Source: Streptomyces sp. MP131-18 (GTDB lineage Bacteria > Actinomycetota > Actinomycetes > Streptomycetales > Streptomycetaceae). From it: a DNA stretch of 64,000 nucleotides. Below, in pieces: positions 8,773 through 15,999 of the stretch. The DNA lies in assembly GCF_001984575.1 (NCBI RefSeq), contig NZ_LZNS01000001.1, positions 4,841,553-4,905,552 of the forward strand, given 5' to 3'. The notes beneath the pieces were generated by a model that saw nothing but the letters and a program-made list of their open reading frames with translations, made no database searches and had not been told where the DNA came from. Position 1 is the stretch's first letter. Every line of letters begins with the position of its first letter. The position numbers and the translations under genes are program-made.

Positions 8773-9101
8773 CCTCCGGCGCGCTGCCCGGTGGTCCGCC
8801 GCACCGCCGTGCCGCGAGCCATGTTCTGCGCGCCAGTGCCGGCAAGCTGCTGTGCGGGCTGCCGGTGGTCCGGCATGCGACGGGAGGCGCCCCCGGTTAT
8901 AGCGGGCGGTCGGCCGATGGCTGGCCGGCTACGTGCTCTTCGCACTGATGGTGATCGCCCACTGGGGCATAACGAGTCCACCGTGCTGGTTGCCGGCCGA
9001 CGGGGAGAGGCGTGAGCGGGACCAGCGTGCCGGACGGACGGCAGACACTACGCTGAGTCCAGCGGGATCGGGCCCGCCGCACAGTGTCCGGGAGGTGCTT
9101 C
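8773..9101. other. island segment with possible gene debris
   Basis: No intact gene seen. One rightward frame near 8921-8985 encodes a hydrophobic stretch (LAGYVLFALMVIAHWG) that could be the relic of a membrane protein, but it lacks a plausible start and runs into the next gene. The 3' part carries the GGAGG (9091-9095) used by the Uma2 pseudogene. Confidence 0.35.
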
Positions 9102-9669
9102 ATGACGTCCGAGATGATGGCCCCGGCGTGGATGCATGAGCAGATCACGGCGGAGGAGTACGACTCCTGGTCCGAGGAGCAGTGCGCCGGAATCGAGACC
9201 GTTGGACGGAATGGTCGTCGTGAGTCCGAGTGCGTCCACGCGGCACAACCGGCCGACCCGGATTCTGGCGAACGCCTCGGATGCCGCCGCGGGCCCGGAG
9301 CGGAATGCCGACACGGACTTCGACGTCCGGCTTCAGGACGTTCCGCTGACCAATCGCCGCCCGGACGTCGTCGTGTACCGCGCGGACACGATCGACATCA
9401 CCCCCACCCGCCCTGAGCATGTGCTGCTGGTCGCGGAGGTGGTGTCGCCCGGCTCCGAGACCACCGACCGGATCGTGAAGGTCGACCAATACGCCAAGGC
9501 CGGCATCGGCTTCTACTGGCGGATCGAGCAATCCGCGACAGGCGTTCCGCTCGTGTACACCTACGTTCTCGACTCCGCGACGAAGACTTATCGGGACGGA
9601 GACGTGTTCACCGGCGTCCTCAAGGTCGCGGCTCCCTTCCCGGTGGAATTGGATCTCACCCGGATCTGA
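9102..9669 (+). pseudogene. Uma2-family (DUF820) nuclease, frameshifted
   Basis: The N-terminal part starts at ATG 9102 after GGAGG, in the frame encoding MTSEMMAPAWMHEQITAEEY through AGIETV. The rest is in another frame from DGMVVVSPSASTRHNR onward to the stop at 9669. Dropping one G in GTTGGAC near 9205-9211 would join them as ...GIETVDGMVVVSPS..., the usual Uma2 beginning. The PD-(D/E)xK-like core is visible: RRPDVVVYR, LLVAEVVSPGSETTDR and KVDQYAKAGIGFYWRIE. Uma2 proteins are abundant in streptomycete accessory DNA, mostly with unknown roles. A read error is the alternative. Confidence 0.75.
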
Positions 9670-9837
9670 CCACGTGCTGACCAGCCGACGGCGGCGCGTG
9701 AGCGATGCGTGAGCGGACTGCCCGGTACAGGGCGGCACGAGCCGGATCAAGTGGCTCGCCGCGCGGCTCTGACCAGGGGAAACAGCGCCCCGCGGCAGCG
9801 CCAGGCACCCCCCGGCGAGGACTCGATCCCACTCCTG

Positions 9838-9874
9838 AAGCGGGTGTCGCAGGTTCGAATCCTGCCTGGGGCAC
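9838..9874 (+). repeat. att-type direct repeat, right copy
   Basis: Exact 37-bp copy of the tRNA-Arg 3' part at 7943-7979, preceded by CTCCTG where the tRNA has CTCCTA. No D arm or 5' acceptor strand is present, so this is not a tRNA gene. It most likely marks the original chromosomal tRNA 3' end displaced by integration. Confidence 0.85.
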
Positions 9875-9880
9875 AGGGGC

Positions 9881-9914
9881 GAACGCCCCGGATCGGGTCT
9901 GGTCCGGGGCGTTC
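9881..9914 (+). terminator. perfect stem-loop beyond the right att copy
   Basis: GAACGCCCCGGA (9881-9892) pairs with TCCGGGGCGTTC (9903-9914): 12 bp with a 10-base loop. Position relative to the displaced tRNA end suggests it was the tRNA terminator before integration. Confidence 0.7.
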
Positions 9915-10066
9915 TGCATGTCGGGAGGCGCGGGAGCTGTTCGACCGCGTCGTGGAAGGGCTGGGGCTCGGTATCGAGCTTGCCGCGGACCGGGCGGCGG
10001 TCACACTGTGGATGACACCGTTCCGGCGGACTCGCACGATCACCACGCAGCATGGAGGAAGGCACA

Positions 10067-10840
10067 GTGAAGCGCATCGGCATCATCGGGGTGGGCGAGC
10101 TCGGGCGGGCCGTCGTGACGGGGCTTTGTGACGGGGGTGACGAGTCGCCGGAGGTGTTCCTGTCTCCTCGGGGGGCCCGTGCGGCCGCGGAGCTCTCCGG
10201 GCGTTACGAGGGCGTGCAGGTGTGCGCCGGCAATCAGGCGGTCGTGGACCGCTCCGAGATGGTGCTCATCGCCGTACGCCGCCAGGACCGGCACGAAGCG
10301 CTCGCCGGCTTGCGGGTGGACGACGACAAGGTCGTGGTCAACGTGATGGCCGGTGTCAGCAACGACGACCTGCGCCGGACGCTGGCCACCGACGCCCCGC
10401 TGGTCCGGGCCATCCCCCTGCCCGACGTAGCCGAACGCCGCTGCGTCACGGTCACGTACCCGTCGCACCCGGTAGTGGACCCTTTCTTCGAGTACCTGGG
10501 CGGGGTGCTCCCCGTCGCGGACGAGGCGGCCTTCAACGTCTTCTCCGCACTGACGGGAACGCTGACCACCCACTACTCGTACCTCGCCACCCTCACGTCG
10601 TGGGCCATCGGCCAGGGCATCGCCTCCGAGGACGCGGACCGCTACGTGCGCGGTCTCTTCCAGGGGGCCGGCCGCGCCCTGAGTGATGAGGCCCGCTCCC
10701 TGCACCAGCTCGCGGCCAACCACGAGACTCCGAACGGAAACAACGAGCGCATCCGCACCACATGGTTCGACTCGGCCAACTCCGCGGCCCTCGCCAAGGT
10801 CCTCGACGACCTCCTCGCCGACCTGAAACGGCCCAGGTGA
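10067..10840 (+). CDS. pyrroline-5-carboxylate reductase-like protein
   Basis: 257 aa. It opens with a Rossmann NAD(P)-binding motif, RIGIIGVGELG, and keeps the ProC layout: nucleotide-binding domain with VVNVMAGV and LVRAIPLPDV, then a helical C-terminal domain including ALTGTLTTHYSY and FQGAGRAL. Typical family members reduce P5C to proline. This copy may be an auxiliary paralogue, because the C-terminal region lacks an obvious version of the usual SPGGTT segment. GTG 10067 is preferred over ATG 10052 because the latter overlaps the GGAGGAAGG ribosome site. It lies just outside the tRNA-bounded remnant and converges with the LysE gene. Confidence 0.8.
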   Translation: MKRIGIIGVGELGRAVVTGLCDGGDESPEVFLSPRGARAAAELSGRYEGVQVCAGNQAVVDRSEMVLIAVRRQDRHEALAGLRVDDDKVVVNVMAGVSNDDLRRTLATDAPLVRAIPLPDVAERRCVTVTYPSHPVVDPFFEYLGGVLPVADEAAFNVFSALTGTLTTHYSYLATLTSWAIGQGIASEDADRYVRGLFQGAGRALSDEARSLHQLAANHETPNGNNERIRTTWFDSANSAALAKVLDDLLADLKRPR

Positions 10841-10861
10841 AGCAGGTAACGGGCAGGGCCG

Positions 10862-11506
10862 TCAGGTCCTCGCGGGGCGGGAGGTGTCCAGGGCCAGGTG
10901 TGCTGCCAGGGTGGCGAGCACCGTGCCCATGACGTACCGCTGGGCGCGCAGCCAGCCGGGGCGTCGTGCGAGGAACGCGGCGATCGTGCCCGCGGCCAGC
11001 ACGAACGTGCCGTTCACGGCCACCCCGATGATTACCTGGACGCTGCCGAGGAGGAAGCCCTGCGCCATGGCGTTCCCTGCCTCCGGGTCCACGAACTGGG
11101 GGATGAGGGACAGGTACATGAGGGCGATCTTCGGGTTGAGCAGGCAGGTCATCAGCCCCATGGTGAACAGCCGGCGCGAGGACTCGCCCGGCAGCTCCTG
11201 CCGGGCGAACACCGCTGCCCCGCCCGGTCGCAGTGCCTGCCACGCCAGCCACGCGAGATAGCCGGCGCCGGCCAGCTTCACGGCAAGGTACAGACCGGGA
11301 ACGACGGTGAAGACGGCCGACAGGCCGAGGTTCGCCGCCGTCAGGTAGATCAGGAAGCCGAGAGCCACGCCGCCCAGCGACACAAGACCGGCGCTCCGGC
11401 CCTGGGTGATGCTGCGTGACACGAGGTAGATCATGTTGGGCCCGGGCGTCAGCACCATCCCGAGGGCGACTGCTGCGACACCGGCTACCGCGCCTGCTGT
11501 GATCAT
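10862..11506 (-). CDS. LysE/RhtB-family amino-acid exporter
   Basis: A 214-aa inner-membrane protein with about six hydrophobic segments. The LysE/RhtB signature LTPGPNMIYL lies near residues 22-31, and CLLNPKIALMYLS in the middle is the second conserved block. Members export lysine, threonine, homoserine lactone or related amino acids. Substrate unknown. Convergent with the P5C reductase gene 21 bases away. Confidence 0.9.
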   Translation of the reverse strand: MITAGAVAGVAAVALGMVLTPGPNMIYLVSRSITQGRSAGLVSLGGVALGFLIYLTAANLGLSAVFTVVPGLYLAVKLAGAGYLAWLAWQALRPGGAAVFARQELPGESSRRLFTMGLMTCLLNPKIALMYLSLIPQFVDPEAGNAMAQGFLLGSVQVIIGVAVNGTFVLAAGTIAAFLARRPGWLRAQRYVMGTVLATLAAHLALDTSRPART

Positions 11507-11659
11507 CCGTTCAGAATTGCTGACGCCTGCCGTGGCGCACCAGTTAATTCTTCCGCGGTCGATTCGTAAGCGGACCTGAACGGTGGCGGGACGTTTCGGC
11601 AGGGGCGCGCGGGTTATTCGGAGGGGCCTGGCCGTCCAGAGGGAAAGGAGGCCGCAGTC

Positions 11660-11788
11660 ATGTTGAGAGCCATAGCGGACATCTTCCGGGCGATCGGCGG
11701 TGCCGTTGCCACGGTGGTGTCATTGCCGTTCCGGCTCGTCGCCCGGCTTTTCGGGGGCGCTTCCGACACCGCGCACCGGCGGCACTGA
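11660..11788 (+). CDS. 42-aa LPFR-motif microprotein
   Basis: A very short gene starting MLRAIADIFRAIGGAVATVV and containing SLPFRLVARLFGGASD, ending at TGA 11786-11788. AAAGGAGG lies 8 bases upstream of the ATG, an almost perfect ribosome site, which is the main reason to believe it is translated. The sequence forms an amphipathic/hydrophobic helix followed by the LPFR segment, a pattern I associate with small actinobacterial proteins of unknown role. No function assigned. Confidence 0.7.
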   Translation: MLRAIADIFRAIGGAVATVVSLPFRLVARLFGGASDTAHRRH

Positions 11789-11801
11789 CCGGCGGGGCGG
11801 G

Positions 11802-12135
11802 TCAGGCGCCGGTGCGGTTGTACTCCTCGACCCGGTCGGGGGCGGGCAGGGCTCGACGCCCGCCTCGCGCACCTGGGCGGTGAGCTGGGCGACGTGGCGG
11901 GCGAAGGCCCGCACCAGCGTTTCCAGGCCGAGCAGCCGCCGGCGCAGCCGGTCGTTCTCCGTGTCGACCCGCTCCACGCCGGCTTTGAAGACCGCCAGGT
12001 CCGCCAGCCGGTCCTCGGGGCCGACGGCGGTCCCGGCGGCCTGCCGGTGCGCGTCGCCCTGGCCGCATACGAGCTGCCGACCGCCGCGGCCAGCGGGCCG
12101 CCCACGGCCGCCATGGCCGTCCACAGCACGTTCAT
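11802..12135 (-). pseudogene. phage-like coiled-coil protein, frameshifted
   Basis: It starts at ATG 12135 with an N-terminal membrane helix (MNVLWTAMAAVGGPLAAAVG) followed by RATRTG, as in small phage-type proteins. The middle is in a second frame and forms a coiled coil (LADLAVFKAGVERVDTENDR, then LRRRLLGLETLVRAF). The end is in a third frame (PDRVEEYNRTGA, stop at 11802-11804). Restoring one C in GAGCCCTGCC would give GVEPLPAPDRVEEYNRTGA. At least two shifts are needed. The start overlaps the upstream pseudogene stop by ATGA, so the pair was once coupled. Confidence 0.6.
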
Positions 12136-12541
12136 CCCCGCGCGCCCTTTCCCGCGGTGCCCGGCGCGGGCACCGCGTACTCCGGCATGGCCGATGCCCA
12201 CAGGCACACCCCGACGTGGGTGGTCGCGTAGCAGACCGCGACCCACAGCCCCTGCCCGTACGAGCCGGAGAACGCGCCGGCCACGTAGGCCGCCGTCCAC
12301 ACCGTGGGCGGTGTCAGCAGGGCGGCGAATCCGCTCAAGTCACCCCCGATCCGCACGCACGCGGCCACGGCGGCGGCCGCGCCGGCCGCGATCCACAGCC
12401 AGGCCCACGCGTGCAGCGGGGCGGCGTCGGTGAGGAGGGCGAGGCCGCGCGGGTTGGGCCATGGGGTCGAGCAGGTACTGAAGGCCCCGGACCAGCTCGC
12501 CCAGGCCCACGACGAGCAGGAACGTGCCGCGGCGGGGTCAA
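12132..12541 (-). pseudogene. phage-like four-helix membrane protein, frameshifted
   Basis: The intact C-terminal part reads NPRGLALLTDAAPLHAWAW then WIAAGAAAAVAACVRIGGD, TVWTAAYVAGAFSGSYGQG and VAVCYATTHVGVCLWASAMP: three membrane segments. The first segment (GTFLLVVGLGELVRGLQYLL) is in another frame and joins if one A is removed in GACCCCATGG. A further shift is needed near the TTG start at 12541, which has GGGAGG 6 bases upstream. Similar membrane proteins accompany small coiled-coil proteins in actinophage-derived loci. Role unknown; assembly error cannot be excluded. Confidence 0.55.
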
Positions 12542-12641
12542 CGCGCACCTCCCTTGGCGTCCGGTCCCCGGGAGAAGCCCGCGCCGGGCCGCAACCGCGC
12601 AGCGGCGGCCGGTGATTACCTCGAACGTGTGCCGGGGAACA

Positions 12642-12673
12642 GACCGGTGGACCGGTGGACCGGTGGACCGGTG
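12642..12673. repeat. four tandem copies of GACCGGTG
   Basis: An exact 8-bp unit repeated four times without gaps in the 242-bp gap upstream of the phosphatase gene. A further AGACCGGTGG occurs near 12721-12730. The unit contains the palindrome ACCGGT. Nothing else in this gap looks like a feature. Confidence 0.9.
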
Positions 12674-12783
12674 CCCGGCGTTGGCCTGGTGTTCGCCGCG
12701 TGTTGGGGCGTGGGGCATCACAGACCGGTGGCAGCCGGACCATACTGCGGGCCGTCGGACGAGGGAACGTGGAGGTATTCGTC

Positions 12784-14385
12784 ATGACGGACATGCACCA
12801 GGCGCGCGAAGCGCGGGAGGGGCGCGCCACCGGGCGGCGCGCCGTGCTGCGGGGCGGTGTCGCCGCGGCGGCCGGACTCGCGGTGCCGGGAATCGTCGCG
12901 GGGGCCGCACCGGCGTTCGCGCTGTCCGGGCGCCCGGCGGCGCGCTGGGGCGTGCAGGCCGGTGACGTCACCACCTCCTCAGGACTGGTGTGGGTGCGTT
13001 CCGACCGGCCGGCCCGCATGATCGTCGAGACCTCGGCGACCGAGTCGTTCCGCCGCCCGCGCCGCTGGTACGGGCCGCTGCTCGGTCCCGGCACCGACCA
13101 CACGGGCACCACCGCGCTGCACGGCCTGCCGCCGGGGGAGCAGGTCCACTACCGGGTGCTCCTGGCCGACCCGCACGATCCGCGCCGCACGGGCGAGCCG
13201 GTGGCGGGCACGTTCCGTACCGCGCCCGCGCGGCGGCGCGACGGCGTGCGCTTCGTGTGGTCGGGCGACCTGGCAGGGCAGGGCTGGGGCATCAACCCGG
13301 GGCTCGGCGGCTACCGCGCGTTCGCCGAGATGCGCCGCCGCGACCCGGACTTCTTCCTCTTCAGCGGCGACACCGTCTACGCCGACGGGCCGATCGAGGA
13401 GAGCGTCACCCTGCCGGACGGCAGCGTGTACCACAACGTGACGACGCCGGAGAAGCGGAAGGTCGCCGAGACGCTCGACGAGTACCGCGGCAATTTCCGC
13501 TACAACCTGCTCGACGAGAATCTGCGCCGCTTCAACGCGCAGGTGCCGACCATCGTGCAGTGGGACGACCACGAGGTCACCAACAACTGGTACCCGGGGG
13601 AGATCCTGGCCGACGACCGCTACACCGAGAAGTCCGTGGACGTGCTCGCCGGGCGCGCCCGGCAGGCGTTCGCGGAGTACTTCCCGATCTCCACGCTGCG
13701 TCCCGGGCGCCGCGAGGGCCGCGTGCACCGGGTGGTGCGCCACGGCCCGCTGCTCGACGTCTTCGTCCTCGACATGCGGACCTTCCGGAACGCCAACTCG
13801 CCAGGACGGCAGCCCGACGACGCCCAGGGCATCCTGGGCCGCGAGCAACTGGACTGGCTGAAGCGGGAGCTGAGCCGTTCCCGCGCGGTGTGGAAGGTGA
13901 TCGCCGCCGACATGCCGATCGGTCTGGTCGTGCCGGACGGCGAGACGGACATCGAGGCCATCGCCAACGGCGACCCGGGCGCCCCGCTGGGCCGGGAGCT
14001 CCAGATCGCGGAGCTGCTGCGCTTCATCAAGCGCCGCCGCATCACGGGAACGGTGTGGCTGACCGCGGACGTGCACTACACCTCGGCGCAGCACTACCGG
14101 CCGGAGCTGGCGGCGTTCGGCGACTTCGAGCCGTTCTGGGAGTTCGTCAGCGGGCCGCTGAACGCGGGCGCGTTCCCGGCGAACGCGCTGGACGGAACGT
14201 TCGGCCCGGACCGGGTGTTCGTGAAGGCGCCGGAGGCGTCGAACGTGTCGCCCGCCGAGGGCTACCAGTTCTACGGCGAGGTCGAGATCGACGGCGACGG
14301 CGGTGAACTGACCGTGCGGCTGCGGGAGGTGGACGGCCCTGTGCTGTTCTCCAAGACCCTTCAGCCGGGCCGGGTCGGCCAGTAG
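12784..14385 (+). CDS. PhoD-like alkaline phosphatase/phosphodiesterase, Tat-exported
   Basis: 533 aa. The N-terminus has a twin-arginine signal (GRRAVLRGGVAAAAGLAVPG, arginines 18-19) ending near AFA-L at about 46. A fibronectin-like N-domain (AARWGVQAGDVTTSSGLVWV) precedes the PhoD metallophosphatase core: SGDLAGQGW, FFLFSGDTVYADGP, QWDDHEVTNNW and LTADVHYTS carry the metal ligands. Family members hydrolyse phosphodiesters or monoesters outside the cell, binding Fe/Ca. GGAGG lies 8 bases before the ATG. No Pho box was recognised upstream; a strong hairpin follows the stop. Confidence 0.92.
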   Translation: MTDMHQAREAREGRATGRRAVLRGGVAAAAGLAVPGIVAGAAPAFALSGRPAARWGVQAGDVTTSSGLVWVRSDRPARMIVETSATESFRRPRRWYGPLLGPGTDHTGTTALHGLPPGEQVHYRVLLADPHDPRRTGEPVAGTFRTAPARRRDGVRFVWSGDLAGQGWGINPGLGGYRAFAEMRRRDPDFFLFSGDTVYADGPIEESVTLPDGSVYHNVTTPEKRKVAETLDEYRGNFRYNLLDENLRRFNAQVPTIVQWDDHEVTNNWYPGEILADDRYTEKSVDVLAGRARQAFAEYFPISTLRPGRREGRVHRVVRHGPLLDVFVLDMRTFRNANSPGRQPDDAQGILGREQLDWLKRELSRSRAVWKVIAADMPIGLVVPDGETDIEAIANGDPGAPLGRELQIAELLRFIKRRRITGTVWLTADVHYTSAQHYRPELAAFGDFEPFWEFVSGPLNAGAFPANALDGTFGPDRVFVKAPEASNVSPAEGYQFYGEVEIDGDGGELTVRLREVDGPVLFSKTLQPGRVGQ

Positions 14386-14426
14386 GGGGCCGAACCGGGC
14401 ATACCCGGCCGGTCCCGGGCGCGGGT

Positions 14427-14452
14427 CGGCCCGGCGGGGCACCGCCGGGCCG
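14427..14452 (+). terminator. perfect 11-bp stem-loop after the PhoD-like gene
   Basis: CGGCCCGGCGG (14427-14437) pairs with CCGCCGGGCCG (14442-14452) around a GGCA loop. It lies 42 bases after the phosphatase stop and abuts the presumed -10 (GATCAT, 14452-14457) of the next gene. Confidence 0.75.
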
Positions 14453-14463
14453 ATCATGACCGC

Positions 14464-15996
14464 ATGGCAGATGACCCGGACAGCGCCGGCGAGCCGCTCG
14501 GTGGCGCGGGGCGGCTCACCACCGCTTCGCCCGGCGGGCGGCGGGTGCTCGGCAGCGCGGTGCTCGGCTCCGGTATGGCGATGCTGGACAGCACGATCGT
14601 CACCGTGGCGCTCCCGCGCATCGGCGCGGACTTCGACGTTCCGATCTCCGATCTCCAGTGGATTCTGAACGCCTACATGCTGACGCTCGCCGGGCTGATC
14701 CTGCTCGGCGGCGGGCTCGGCGACCGGTTCGGCCGCAGGCGGGTCTTCGTGTGGGGCGTCGTGTGGTTCACGGTCGCGTCCGTGCTGTGCGGTCTCGCAC
14801 CGTCGGCGCCGCTGCTGATCGCGGCGCGGGCGCTCCAGGGCGTGGGCGGGGCGCTGCTGACGCCGGGTTCGCTCGCGCTGATCCAGTCCTCGTTCGACCC
14901 GGACCAGCGCGCGAAGGCCGTCGGCCTGTGGTCCGGGCTCGGCGGCGTGGCGACCGCGTTCGGTCCCTTCCTCGGCGGGTGGCTGGTCGACGGGCCCGGC
15001 TGGCGCTGGATCTTCCTCATCAACGTGCCGCTCGCGGCGGCCGTGCTGCTGCTGACGCGCGCGGTGCCGGAGAGCAGGGACTGGACGGCGGGGGGCCGGT
15101 TCGACGTGCCGGGCGCGGCGCTCGCGGCCCTGTCGCTGGGCGGCATCACCTACGCGCTGATCAACGCCCCCGCGTTCGCCGCGCTTGCGGGCGGGGTGGC
15201 GCTCGGCGCGGCGTTCGTGTGGTGGGAACGGCGCGCGCCGCGGCCGATGCTGCCGCTCGGGGTGTTCAGGTCGCGGCTCTTCACGGCGGCGAACCTGGTG
15301 ACGCTGTGCCTGTACGCGGCGATCGGCGGCATCTTCTTCCTGCTGCCCACCCAGCTTCAGAACGGGCTCGGCTACGACGCGCTGACCGCGGGCATCGCCT
15401 CGCTGCCGGTGACGCTGCTGCTGACGGTCCTGTCCGGCCCTGCGGGTGCGCTCTCGCACCGGATCGGGCCGCGGCTGCCGCTGACGCTCGGCCCGCTGGT
15501 CGCGGCGGCCGGTCTCGTGCTGCTGTACCGGGTGCACCCGGGCGGCTCGTACTGGACGGACGTGTTTCCCGGCGTCGTCGTGCAGGGCCTGGGGATGGCC
15601 CTGTTCGTGGCGCCGCTGACGGCGACCGTGCTGGCGTCCGTCGAGGTCAGGCGGGCGGGGGTGGCAAGCGGCGTGAACAACGCGGCGGCGCGCGTCGCGC
15701 AGCTGGTCGCCGTGGCGGCGCTGCCGCTGGCGATCGGCCTGTCCACGGACGAGTACCGCTCGGCCGAGGCCGTCGACCGGGCGTTCGGCAAGGCGGTGCT
15801 GCTGTGCGCCGGGCTGATGGTGCTCGGCGCGGTCATCGCCTGGTTCACGGTGCCGGGACGGCTGCTGCCGCACGCCCCGGCGCCGCAGTGCACGCGGCAC
15901 TGCGCGGTCGGGGCCCCGCCGCTCGAACCGGGCGGGCACCGTCGTGGGAACGGCTCATCAGCGCAGGCGGGGAGCGGTGCACCGGGTGATAGTTGA
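14464..15996 (+). CDS. MFS drug exporter, DHA2 (14-TMS, EmrB/QacA) type
   Basis: 510 aa with about fourteen hydrophobic segments. Motif marks are AMLDSTIVTVALPRIG (motif D1), LGGGLGDRFGRRRVF (motif A), ARALQGVGGALLTPGSLALI (motif B) and FGPFLGGWLVD (motif C, antiporter). DHA2 proteins export cationic or hydrophobic drugs by proton antiport. A -10-like GATCAT ends 6 bases before the ATG and no ribosome site is visible, suggesting a leaderless mRNA. A second, unrelated MFS gene follows directly. No regulator is adjacent. Confidence 0.9.
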   Translation: MADDPDSAGEPLGGAGRLTTASPGGRRVLGSAVLGSGMAMLDSTIVTVALPRIGADFDVPISDLQWILNAYMLTLAGLILLGGGLGDRFGRRRVFVWGVVWFTVASVLCGLAPSAPLLIAARALQGVGGALLTPGSLALIQSSFDPDQRAKAVGLWSGLGGVATAFGPFLGGWLVDGPGWRWIFLINVPLAAAVLLLTRAVPESRDWTAGGRFDVPGAALAALSLGGITYALINAPAFAALAGGVALGAAFVWWERRAPRPMLPLGVFRSRLFTAANLVTLCLYAAIGGIFFLLPTQLQNGLGYDALTAGIASLPVTLLLTVLSGPAGALSHRIGPRLPLTLGPLVAAAGLVLLYRVHPGGSYWTDVFPGVVVQGLGMALFVAPLTATVLASVEVRRAGVASGVNNAAARVAQLVAVAALPLAIGLSTDEYRSAEAVDRAFGKAVLLCAGLMVLGAVIAWFTVPGRLLPHAPAPQCTRHCAVGAPPLEPGGHRRGNGSSAQAGSGAPGDS

Positions 15997-15999
15997 CGC

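Larger units (their letters stand above)
7943..9874. mobile_element. remnant integrative element at the tRNA-Arg 3' end
   Basis: An exact 37-bp direct repeat (7943-7979 and 9838-9874), extendable to 43 bp with one mismatch, brackets about 1.9 kb. The repeat is the tRNA 3' half from the anticodon loop through the acceptor stem, which is the classic attL/attR arrangement of tyrosine-recombinase elements in actinomycetes. Inside are a 75-aa membrane protein and a frameshifted Uma2 nuclease. I recognise no integrase, excisionase or replication gene, so the element is probably a deletion remnant unable to move by itself. Confidence 0.75.

Noticed and set aside
9829..9874. possible second tRNA-Arg
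   Set aside because: Only the 3' half is present; D arm and 5' acceptor strand are missing, so it is an att copy.
9656..9919. leftward frame with APGRIRTC/PQAGFEPATPASG-type peptides
   Set aside because: Same artefact: antisense to the duplicated tRNA 3' end at 9838-9874, not a gene.
12979..15939. 986-codon open frame on the minus strand opposite the phosphatase and MFS genes
   Set aside because: Composition (Arg/His/Gln-rich) and frame position match an antisense shadow of two well-supported genes in very GC-rich DNA.
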